Positions 44,474 to 56,900 of a stretch of 64,000 bases of DNA are shown here, one piece after another. Location of the stretch: the NCBI GenBank assembly GCA_020002185.1, contig CM034539.1:29653750-29717749 (forward strand), read 5' to 3'. The notes beneath the pieces are model-generated. The model saw only the letters and a list, made by a program, of their open reading frames with translations. It was not told the DNA's origin and ran no database searches. Source of the DNA: Paraescarpia echinospica (taxonomy: Eukaryota; Annelida; Polychaeta; Sabellida; Siboglinidae). Both the position numbers and the translations under genes were made by a program. Position 1 is the stretch's first letter; each line of letters starts with the position of its first letter.

Positions 44474-47400
44474 GTTAGTCCCCCAATTGTCCCATCTCAT
44501 GGACACTCCAATTCTCTCATAGTTCCAGTGACGTTAGAAATGAGTCGCTGTGCAAAACCAGGGCTCCTGTAATATATATATAAATATGTATGTAATGATG
44601 TATATTTTCCAACTGTATGCAGTGACATATAGCCAATGTAATGTCTGACAGCTGAGTCTACATTCTTCCTTGTGATTCTCTTGTGCATTAGTGAGGTCTG
44701 TCCGTTGTATTGTCGCTCTGCTCTACACGGTGTTGCCCTCCACTGCTACCTGTCAGAAGCCCCCTCCATCCGCATTTCATCTTTCTCATTCCTGCTTTAA
44801 GATGGTACCAGGTTTCAGCTGTGACTGGTGCTGGGTGTTTGTGTGAAGCTGACATGTGTTTGTTGTTTGATAGGAGAAGATCTACTCAACCACCAGCAAC
44901 CTGGACATCAACCACAACGAGATGGCGCAACTTCTCGCTCAGGAACTGGTGGGTAGAGAGATGTCTACGTGTGTTGTTGTCGTGCCTCAGGGTTTTCCAC
45001 CGTACCCAGCGTAGTCATTCGAGTGTTCACGCACGCATGCACACGTTATCACCATTATGGTGGTGCCATCTGGACATTTGGTCACCACTCAATTCTGTCA
45101 AGTAGGAGAACCATGGATCAGCGGCCATTGGTCCGGGGACGTGGATAAACGTAGAAAGAATCCAGTTGACCTTGTGCCTCATAGGAGATGCATGCAGGGT
45201 TCGCACAGGTCCCCGAAAGTCTTGAATGTTCTTGGATTTGATTTTTTCATTCGAGTGCCCTCGGATGTTCTTGAACTTCACTGGATATTCTCGAATGTTC
45301 TTGAAACAGACTTTCATGAACATTCAAGCACAATAGTCACGAGTTGTCAATGAAATAATTGTAATATATTGTCGAACCCGTCAGTAATTTTTGTCGTACA
45401 AATCAGTGATTATAATTTCTTACAATTTTGCTAAAACAACATGAAAATTAGCGGTAACACGATTCAGTAGACGATGCGACATGAAATAGCAGTATGCATA
45501 ATCGCTAGATGTCGCCATGTGAACACGTGAACCAATCAGATGCGCTCTTTCTCCATGTATGCAGTCACTAGCCGGCGTCTATATTGTTTATTTTCAATTT
45601 TTTTTTCCTTCACGTGTTATTCAGTTTATGATTGACAATCGCCGTGCCGTGAGTTATAGATGACAGTACATTCAGAGATAAGTGTTTTCTTGTCAGTTAT
45701 TATAAAAAATATTGGGTTGTGAACGATCGCCGTGACATTCAGAAGTTAGTGCGATGAACAGAGTGATATCAAAATAATGTGGACATCACCTGTCAATCAC
45801 ATCACACACGCAGGCATTGCAAGCCTAAGTCAAATATAAAATGTCAGAAATCGAATGAAGGAAGGAAACTCCAGAGGAAATGTATTAGTAATTAGATTGA
45901 CAATAATATTTTACTCCCCGAAGGAGGACCTTGACGGTGGACACTGCTAATAATTTAGCCTTCAGGCAAGTTAAGTAAAAGATTGCCAAAGCATATCAAT
46001 AAAGGCAGAGCCAAAGACAACATTTTGAAAAATAAATATCACATAGACTTGCTAAGATTGACTTGTGCAGGCAATATCTTGGACTCACTGAGAAATTACG
46101 TGCACACTTAGCCTAATGAGAATCTTGGTGAAAACATGACACGCTAAGCATCACTGACATTGTGAAAAGCAATTTAATTAGAGTTTAATAGTCTTCTGTG
46201 AGAATCTTCTAATCAAAACTTGTCAAATAAAATACCTGCATACAATTACTTAAATGACAAGTAAGTTTTAGTAAATTCATAATAAAAAGGAGTGACACTG
46301 ACTTGCATCAAGTGGAAGTATACAAATGTTAATGAAAAGTCCTATTTTACCACGAAAATGTTATTGAATGTTCTTGAATTTGACTTTGCTTATTCTGCAT
46401 GAACCCTGGATGTACATATAATACTCCATAGTTAGTATATTAATGTATAAATTGTTGTGTTTCATAGAGAACAGTGGCTAGAGCATCTCAATCGAGAGAA
46501 CTCAGGTTCAAATCTTGTGCTGTCATGTCAAACCTTGTGCAAGTTTGTTCACTCTATATTGCTCCAGTTCGTTCAGCTGTATGAATGAGTGCCTGGCTAT
46601 AAACAGTGGCGGATATTTGTGTGCAAGTAGTCTTTGCGCAGTAATTGCAGTGTGGCTGAATGATTGCCAGAGAAGTCGAGATGGTGTTTGATTGAATAAG
46701 TCTGCCGGGGGGTAAAGTTTAAAATGCTTTGTGCAGTCCTGAGGACTGGATACTGCGCTCTATAACAACTTACCTTTACCACATTGTTTGTGTTTTGTTT
46801 TATAGAAGAAGCACCCTCGTGACGTCGCACTCCACATGAAGCTATTACGATTGTACATTGACCAGGGCCGGGTCAATGAAGCCTACGCCCACGCTGTCGA
46901 GACAGAGCATCTCAAACCTTACCCAGAATCCCTTGAGTGGTACCAATGTCTCGCCGATATATTCCAAGTACGTTCAGGTTGATTTTTCCTCAGATAGTGT
47001 TAACATTATTATGGCTGGATACAAATTATAAAGAGCGTAAACTTTTGTTAAAATCACCAAATGAGTCGACTTTGATCATTAAATCAGATCACTAGTGAAA
47101 GTTATAACTTTGTGTTATAGTATCTGAAGACTTATAGATCTGGTAAAACATTTAGTAGTTCTGTGATGACTTGACCATACAAAACATACACAAACAAGCT
47201 AGCATGTAAGTAATACTAGATGGGTAAGATTTGTTTTCAGCAAAATGAGCCCAAAACAGGAAAAATGATTAGACCATTTTAAACATTATACTTTTACCCT
47301 GCGTCAGGAATACTCGCAGGAGAACGGGGGTGACATAAATGGAATGTTCCACGAGCATCTACTGGGTGTGTTATGTAACCTGTCAGCCGTGAGTCTGAGG

Positions 47401-50400
47401 AAGGCCAACATCTTCGACTGTATGGAGATTCTACACAAGTAAGTGTCTGTAAATTCCCCTTCGCCTTTAGTCTGTCTCGAGGGCATCGCTTTATTTAGAG
47501 ATGTATCCAGGTGTATTTTTTATTGGCTGAGTTAGTTTTGGACGGGTGGAAGTTTGAGCGGAGGGGCTAAAAATTGTATATTATTGACTCGCTGTTAGTT
47601 ACATGTCCTTTATGCTTTAAAGTGTGTCACTTGTGTATGCATGTATTATTGTGTACATGTGTGTCACTTGTCTATGCATGTATTATTGTGTACATGTGTG
47701 TCACTTGTGTATGCATGTATTATTGTGTACATGTGTGTCTCTTGTGTATGCATGTATTTTTGTGTACATGTGTGTCACTTGTGTATGCATGTATTATTGT
47801 GTACATGTGTGTCACTTGTGTATGCATGTGTTATTGTGTACATGCATGTCACTTGTGTATGCATGTATTATTGTGTACATGTGTATTTATGTACATATGA
47901 ATGAACGTTTGGACTGGCGTGTGCGGACATGCGTATCAACGGGACTTTTTTACTGGTAAAAATGTTATCCTGCAAAAAGGCGTGCCCAAGGGTCAGTTTC
48001 AAACTATTAATTTTGCTACCAAAACTTGCCTGATTAAAGATCATGTTATGGTGTATTTTGGTTACAAAATCCAGCCTATTGAATTGTGAGCTTGCAAAAT
48101 ATTCCCATAACAATATGTTGTGTACCGCATTTGGGTCATGGTTTCTTAATCAGACATACCTGCTTGGTTCCCTAATGATTAACAACCCACAGGCAGTGTG
48201 ATGTGTCGTTGGCGTGGTTTCAGACTGGACCAGACTTTGCAGAAGGTGTCAGAGATGCAGCTGCCACAAGAGGCCTGGAGACAGTTCTTTGAGGAGATAA
48301 AGGCTCAGTTCTTTTATCATGCTGGCACACTGCTTTGCAAGAAAGCTAAGCAGGTATGTTGAACTACATGCTCGAAAACATGTCATCCACAAAAAAACAC
48401 AGTTTTCTTAAATTACTAATTTCTGTATGAGGCACATGTCAAAAAAGTAAAGGTAAGTTCTTATATAGCACAGTATCCAGTCCTTAGGACTGCTCAAAGC
48501 GCTTTAAGGCCAGACACCCCAGGTGAAATGGTGTTTTTTGACAAAAAATACTGAAAATGATTTTCTGCCAGATTATTATACCTTTGTATGCATACTATCA
48601 ATAAAGTTCACTTCTATGACAATTACATACCTCTAAGTGAGTTTTAGTCATGGATTAAGCATGTCGATATCATGTAATGAAATCCATTATGCAATCTTTG
48701 ACAGCCATTTTCTCAAAAAAAAATTTCTTCAAATTTCTGCATTTGGAAACGGGATATCTCTTGGAATAATTATGCTATGTAAATAAAGTTTTCAGTGTTG
48801 CATTCAGCATATTCTACTGTGTGCAATGATCAGACACTTTTTTAAAATCATGAATAGTTTGAAAGATATAGCCATATTTGTTGCAAAAAAACTAGATTTT
48901 GTTTCGTATTTTACCAAAAAATTATTTAAAAAATAAAAACACAACATTTCAAAAAATGCTCTGATCATTGCACAATAGACTCTATAGAGAACATTGATTT
49001 GCAAGAATTATACCTATATATGGATTCAATAAAAAGTGGCAGCTTTTCCAAATTAGCCAATATTTGCTCAAAATGGCAGCCATTTTGTTTGTTACCATGG
49101 AAACGGGGGGTCTGGCTGAAAAAAGTTCAATATATATTTTACTCAGTAGGACCCATTTCATGCATTGGGCAGAAAAAATTGAACTGTTTGCACAAATTAA
49201 AAAATAATCCTATCTACCTGCCGTGTCTGGCCTTAAACTTTAGTGTTCTGCCTAGGTCAAATTTGCAGGGCGTTACACCCAGCCCTTTTTCAGTGATGCC
49301 CTGGTACCAAAAAAGGCAAAATGAATGCCCTGCCTTTTTTACATGACGCCCTGCTATATTTGCATCATAAACCTACTCGTAGTTACAATTACACAATTGT
49401 AAATTTTAAGAGTGTGCACAAGCACCCCGATCTCGATTGTTCAACATACCAACTGAGCGCTATCGGGATAGGGATCCGTTACGAGATTAAAGCACTCTGT
49501 ATCTCGATCGCACCACGCACTCAGTTCAGTTGTTTAACCACCCCTATCTCGTCACCTATCCCGATTGCTGTTAAATTCTTAATTGTGTGTGCAAAAACAT
49601 GTTAAAATACGTTATGATTTGAGGAGGTGCCGACCTTCAAAAGTGGATAGACCAGATCGATGGACTTTCGCAGAGCATCTCGAGATTCTCGACCATATAT
49701 ATCGCCGAGCAGCCCTTACTGTATTCATTTCTTCAAAAGTTAAAATCTGATCGCAGTGAGACTTCTACGTTAGATTTGTTGTTAAATTCTGTGTACAAAA
49801 ATTATTTAAATTCGTTTTTATCTGAGGAGGTGCCGACCTTCGCAAGTCGATAGACCCTGTTCGCGACAGACTTTTGCAGGGCGCCTCGACTATACATATC
49901 GTCAAGCAGTCCATATTTTGTTCGTAAACTCAAAAGTTAACGTCTGATCACCGGGAAACTTCTACCATTAGATTGTTTGTTAAATCATGTGAAGTGTGCA
50001 TGAAATATTAAAATACATTTTAATCTGAGGAGGTGCCAAACTTTGTAAGTCGATAGACCTGTTCGCGAAACTTTCGTAAAGAGCTAGCAGGACCGTAGCA
50101 TGATTAGAAAAATAATGTTTTATTTATACACTCTTTATTTGTTAATGTAACGATTTATAATGGTAACTAATGACGTTTATTATAACATAGCTCAACAATA
50201 TTAGTGAATAATTGCGTATTGTGCTCCCTCAGTATGCAACACATGACGTTGTTCATGCTCATTGCTAAACTAGAAACTGTACACTGCTACTACGTCTCAT
50301 GTATTTAATTCAGTCGCGTGTCACAAGTTCATTTTTAACCACTGCTCACCGCGCTTTATGTGCCCTTTTACTAAAACGGCATCCTGCCCTTTTGAAGACC

Positions 50401-53400
50401 TGGGTAAAACACTGCACTTTACTCCCTGGCAGACCTGTTCAATCGAACACCCATCTCGAGTCGAGATGGGGTCAAATGCGAGATTCTCGACTTCTCTTGG
50501 AAGCTGAATAGCAGGCAATAAAATAAATTTAAAGCACCATATTTACTATGTACTCCTGTGTTCTGTGACAGTTTCTCTCTTGCTTTTGTAGTTGCGCCTG
50601 AGTTGGCGAGAGGCTTGCGACATGGCGGCTGCGTGCTTCGCAGTGAGTGCTACGGTGCTGCCCCTGGACACCCAAGCGAACTGGTTCCGTCAGACGGACA
50701 ACAAACAAACCTATGAACACTGGGCAAGAGTTGGCGCACTGAGGCTCAGTCAAGTTGGTCAGTGGCGACTACACTTGGAATTTGTATTAATTTTATAGCT
50801 CTTATAAACTATTTTTGATTTTTATTTAATCCACATTTAGTGGTTACATTTAATTTATGCAGTTTTATTCAAAAGTGCCCGGGATAATTTAATGTTAAGT
50901 GGATTCGAGCGTGGATGGAATAAAATGAATCTATTATTAAGGGGAGGCTTGGGTCTAAACGTATGTTATTTTATAACTTCATTGTTACTTACTCTACAGA
51001 GCTGAAACTTTCACAGGTTGATCGTCCACCTAACGGGAAGGCCTGGAATTTTTTTTCAAAATTTTATGGGGGGATTTTCCCACGGTACGGCAGCCATCTT
51101 GGATTTAATGCATGCGTTGAAATATCTTGGTAACTACTGGACTTACATTACTCAAATTTTGCAAGCTACATTTTGTATTTAAAAAACAACTTTTTAATGA
51201 TTTTTCCCAAAAAAATTATGTATTTGTTCCCGACATTTTTTTACTACCGACTCATTTTATTAAAAAAACGCCTTACTTTTGAAAAAGTAGCTTGCTTGCT
51301 ACCAGGGGCATACTGTCAAAATACATTGTAGCAAGTTTCAAGCAAATCTGTCAAGCGGTTACTCAGATAAATAAACAAGAAGACAGCTGGTGTGAGTGAA
51401 ATCAAAGTTTAGTTACACTTGTACACACTTTTCAACGTCTGAAAAGCAACCTAAGTGATTGAAACTTTGGACACATGTTACTCAATGTATAATCTATCAA
51501 ATGGCATAGTTCAAAGTGATTTGAACAGCATAGTAATATGTCAAACAAAGCAATGTAGCAAAAACATTACAGAACAGAAAACCATATTTGTAAAATAGCA
51601 CATCATTCCAACATTTATACAGATAAAGTTCACAGAAGCAAAGATAAAGTTCACAGGAGCACAGGTAAAGTTCACTGTAGCTCAAATAAAGTTCACTGGA
51701 GCACAGATAAAGTTCACTGGAGCACAGATAAAGTTCACTGGAGCTCAGATAAAGTTCATTGTAACCGAAATAAAGTTCACTGAAGAAGAAGGCAGATATG
51801 CATAAGTATCTCCTTCATCCTAATCCGGGAAGTGTGCGACCCCCATCTCATCCAGAAGATCCGTGTAGCCAAACTTCCGCTCAGTCACAGACAGTGAGAC
51901 GGATCGGGTGACACTGACAGCCAAGTTGATGCTAAGAAACAAGTACACAATACCAATATATTTCATGAACACAAGTTTTACTAACAATAAAAGTCCCTCC
52001 CCAGTACTATAGGTCTGTGACTAGTTTATGTTGCGTTGCGCCTTTTGTTTATTTTATTAGTACTGAATTATATACAGTGTAACTGTATGTCATAAAGAGA
52101 CATACCAAGGCAAGTTGTACTAATATAAACCATAATTCCATAGAATAATGTACAAAGTATAACTGTCATCCCTAAAACAACATAATCTGAGCATGTGTAT
52201 AATTATCACTTTTATTTTATATCAACTATACTGGTTCTGGCGTGCCTGGATAGCCCCTGGACGACTGAACATCAACAAGACCACGAATATAAAATTATAG
52301 GCAAACGTCAAATAATTTCTTGATACAGGGTTCAAAGACTAACTGTGGAGACAACATGAATATATCTGTATTATTTACACTGTCAGTGTTATCGAGAACA
52401 TATAAAACACAGAAATTGTCCTTACACAATCACTGCCCTGGGCCTGTCATCGTCGTCGGACCCGAAGACGTCGTCGTCACATATTCAACAACAAATTCAA
52501 CTTGCATAGTCTTTCTTTCACGTGCTAACTGCAGCTGCGCAATATTGCGTCGCTTCGCGGCACAGAAACCACTCGCTCACTTTCGACCAAACGGCGTAAT
52601 GTTGTTTTAGAAAGCTAAAGACACGCGGAGAATAAAATGTCAATCTTATCGAATGTAGCTGGTATTACAAGCTGACGTCATAGGTTGGACGTATTGCAAC
52701 CAATCAGAACATTTGACTTGACGGAATCCTCTGATTCCGTCATCACGTGATGCTGCCTGACCAATCGTTATAGGGTTATCCATTCCTTTGTCCCCGAAGT
52801 GGCAAGAGAGGCGGTCGTTTATAGGCTGGATTATCCAGGCAGCAGCAGTGCCATCTTAAAATAGTTTATATCATCATGCAGAGCGAAAACGGCTTTCCCG
52901 TGATATGCGCTATGATGGAATGGCAGTATTTTTGCGACGCAATCGATCACGGAAAATTGCATAATGTTCGATTGTTCACTCTTCGTTTGACAAAGACTTA
53001 GCAATGATAGGCATCACACAAAATGCATGTTTTGTGACATAAACAGGTTTATTTCGGTAGTATAACATATGAATGGGAAGTTGAGTAAATTTTATACAAA
53101 AAAATGTCAATAACTCAAAACTTGTTTTATTTTCAAAAAACCGTAAATTTCGACCCGAGCCTCCCCTTAATGTTACAGTTATATATAAGAGCTATAAAAT
53201 TAATTTATAAATGAAATTACAATAATTATATATTTATGTGTATACACACATGAAATAAAAACATTACAATGATTACTATATTTCATGGTCATTAAAAAAG
53301 AAAGAGTGATACAGGCACGTAAATCCTGGCAGTGTTGGCCAGTCATAAGGTACAACAAAACAGGTTTGGCTCATTTCAAAAATCGAATCGCTGTAACAAA

Positions 53401-53874
53401 TATGCACCGTTGCGTTTTTCAGCATGTGGTAGAAATTTGCCAAAGGTGTATAATAACTGATCATATTTCTTAAAGCGAACATTGGCTGATGTTGAGAGAG
53501 TTTGTTGGCTGCTTAAGGCTGTTGCAACTGGCTAGATTACATAGTAGAGGGATGGCTGCTTCACATAATTCATTTAACGCGGGATTTAATGGAAAAATCA
53601 ACGAGACTGATGGAGTGGCAGTTTTCATGGGGTGTGTGTTTCTGAGTGGTGAGACTTCCTGCTTGCATGTGTCCATGTTTGTTTTGAAGCAAGACTGCTA
53701 TGTTTCGCTTCAGCTCATATGCTGATAGACATGCGGAAACGCAGAGACTGTGACTGGCAGCGCACCCTTCAAGCAGAGGTATTCACTAGAGAGGTTTGTG
53801 TTCATGTATCATGTTTGTATTGTTTTAGTTGCATACACACACGCACGCACACCATACACACACACTCCACCCAT

Positions 53875-53933
<59 letters not shown>

Positions 53934-56900
53934 AGAGCAGTTTTATGTGTACTTGAAGTTGTGCTTTATTAGCCCCATAACAAACAGATACATAAATCGA
54001 AAACATACACACATACACTACCACTGCAACTTCATACAATCACAAAACATACACACATACACTACCACTGCAACTTCATACAATCACAAAACATACACTA
54101 CCACTGCAACTTCATACAATCACAAAACATACACACATACACTACCACTGCAACTTCATACAATCACAAAACATACACACATACACTACCACTGCAACTT
54201 CATACAATCACAAAACTTACACACATACACTACCACTACAACTTCATACAATCACAAAACATACACACATACACTACCACTGCAACTTCATACAATCACA
54301 AAACTTACACACATACACTACCACTACAACTTCATACAATCACAAAACATACACACATACACTACCACTGCAACTTCATACAATCACAAAACATACACAC
54401 ATACACTACCACTACAACTTCATACAATCACAAAACATACACACATACACTACCACTGCAACTTCATACAATCACAAAACATACACTACCACTGCAACTT
54501 CATACAATCACAAAACATACACACATACACTACCACTGCAACTTCATACAATCACAAAACATACACACATACACTACCACTGCAACTTCATACAATCACA
54601 AAACATACACACATACACTACCACTGCAACTTCATACAATCACAAAACATACACACATACACTACCACTACAACTTCATACAATCACAAAACATACACAC
54701 ATACACTACCACTGCAACTTCATACAATCACAAAACATACACACATACACTACCACTGCAACTTCATACAATCACAAAACATACACACATACACTACCAC
54801 TGCAACTTCATACAATCACAAAACATACACACATACACTACCACTGCAACTTCATACAATCACAAAACATACACACATACACTACCACTGCAACTTCATA
54901 CAATCACAAAACATACACACATACACTACCACTGCAACTTCATACAATCACAAAACATACACACATACACTACCACTGCAACTTCATACAATCACAAAAC
55001 ATACACACATACACTACCACTGCAACTTCATACAATCACAAAACATACACTACCACTACAACTTCATACAATCACAAAACATACACACATACACTACCAC
55101 TGCAACTTCATACAATCACATACACACATACACTACCACTACAACTTCATACAATCACAAAACATACACACATACACTACCACTGCAACTTCATACAATC
55201 ACAAAACATACACACATACACTACCACTGCAACTTCATACAATCACAAAACATACACTACCACTACAACTTCATACAATCACAAAACATACACACATACA
55301 CTACCACTGCAACTTCATACAATCACAAAACATACACTACCACTGCAACTTCATACAATCACAAAACATACACACATACACTACCACTGCAACTTCATAC
55401 AATCACAAAACATACACTACCACTACAACTTCATACAATCACAAAACATACACACATACACTACCACTGCAACTTCATACAATCACAAAACATACACTAC
55501 CACTACAACTTCATACAATCACAAAACATACACACATACACTACCACTGCAACTTCATACAATCACAAAACATACACATACACTACCACTGCAACTTCAT
55601 ACAATCACAAAACATACACTACCACTACAACTTCATACAATCACAAAACATACACACATACACTACCACTGCAACTTCATACAATCACAAAACATACACA
55701 TACACTACCACTGCAACTTCATACAATCACAAAACATACACACATACACTACCACTGCAACTTCATACAATCACAAAACATACACACATACACTACCACT
55801 GCAACTTCATACAATCACAAAACATACACACATACACTACCACTGCAACTTCATACAATCACAAAACATACACACATACACTACCACTGCAACTTCATAC
55901 AATCACAAAACATACACACATACACTACCACTGCAACTTCATACAATCACAAAACATACACACATACACTACCACTGCAACTTCATACAATCACAAAACA
56001 TACACACATACACTACCACTGCAACTTCATACAATCACAAAACATACACACATACACTACCACTGCAACTTCATACAATCACAAAACATACACACATACA
56101 CTACCACTGCAACTTCATACAATCACAAAACATACACACATACACTACCACTGCAACTTCATACAATCACAAAACATACACACATACACTACCACTGCAA
56201 CTTCATACAATCACAAAACATACACACGTACACTACCACTGCAACTTCATACAATCACAAAACATACACACATACACTACCACTGCAACTTCATACAATC
56301 ACAAAACATACACACATACACTACCACTGCAACTTCATACAATCACAAAACATACACACATACACTACCACTGCAACTTCATACAATCACAAAGCATACA
56401 CACATACACTACCACTACAACTTCATACAATCACAAAACATACACTACCACTGCAACTTCATACAATCACAAAACATACACACATACACTACCACTGCAA
56501 CTTCATACAATCACAAAGCATACACACATACATTACCACTACAACTTCATACAATCACAAAACATACACATACACTACCACTACAACTTCATACAATCAC
56601 AAAACATACACACATACACTACCACTGCAACTTCATACAATCACAAAACATACACTACCACTACAACTTCATACAATCACAAAACATATACACATACACT
56701 ACCACTGCAACTTCATACAATCACAAAACATACACTACCACTACAACTTCATACAATCACAAAACATACACACATACACTACCACTGCAACTTCATACAA
56801 TCACAAAACATACACACATACACTACCACTGCAACTTCATACAATCACAAAACATACACACATACACTACCACTGCAACTTCATACAATCACAAAGCATA

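Larger units (their letters stand above)
48449..50520 (-). mobile_element. tRNA-derived SINE, copy 3, split by two later insertions
   Basis: SINE pieces on the minus strand lie at 50520-50415, 49240-49233 and 48507-48449. Plus-strand tail aggtaagttcttatatagca, then gtccttaggactgctcaaag, stops at a TTAA. Six bases (aaactt) resume after the first insertion, and actccctggcagacctgttc with the catctcga block follow the second. Compared with copy 2, removing both inserts restores the SINE order. The head part is absent. Confidence 0.8.
50942..53166. mobile_element. 2.2-kb TTAA-type element
   Basis: Ends: GGGGAGGCTTGGGTCTAAA at 50942, inverted at 53166 (rc GGGGAGGCTCGGGTCGAAA). TTAA flanks both sides (50938-50941, 53167-53170). 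The interior holds the 21-bp minisatellite, a CpG-rich block at 52435-52620, a perfect hairpin at 52718-52741 and a possible minus-strand coding pair. The ends differ from those of the 725-bp TTAA element, so it is a separate family. No recognisable transposase. Confidence 0.8.
50786..53204. mobile_element. Outer element with perfect 21-bp inverted ends
   Basis: attaattttatagctcttat plus a at 50786-50806 is exactly inverted at 53184-53204. Together they bracket the 2.2-kb TTAA element, so the 21-bp arms are the ends of an older inverted-repeat element into which it inserted. It starts 33 bp after exon f. Confidence 0.7.

Noticed and set aside
46597..46830. Minus-strand frame of 77 codons
   Set aside because: Antisense reading of the SINE and part of a RANBP2 exon.
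53470..53725. Overlapping frames on both strands before the CA repeat
   Set aside because: No recognisable motif and no splice sites in phase with RANBP2.
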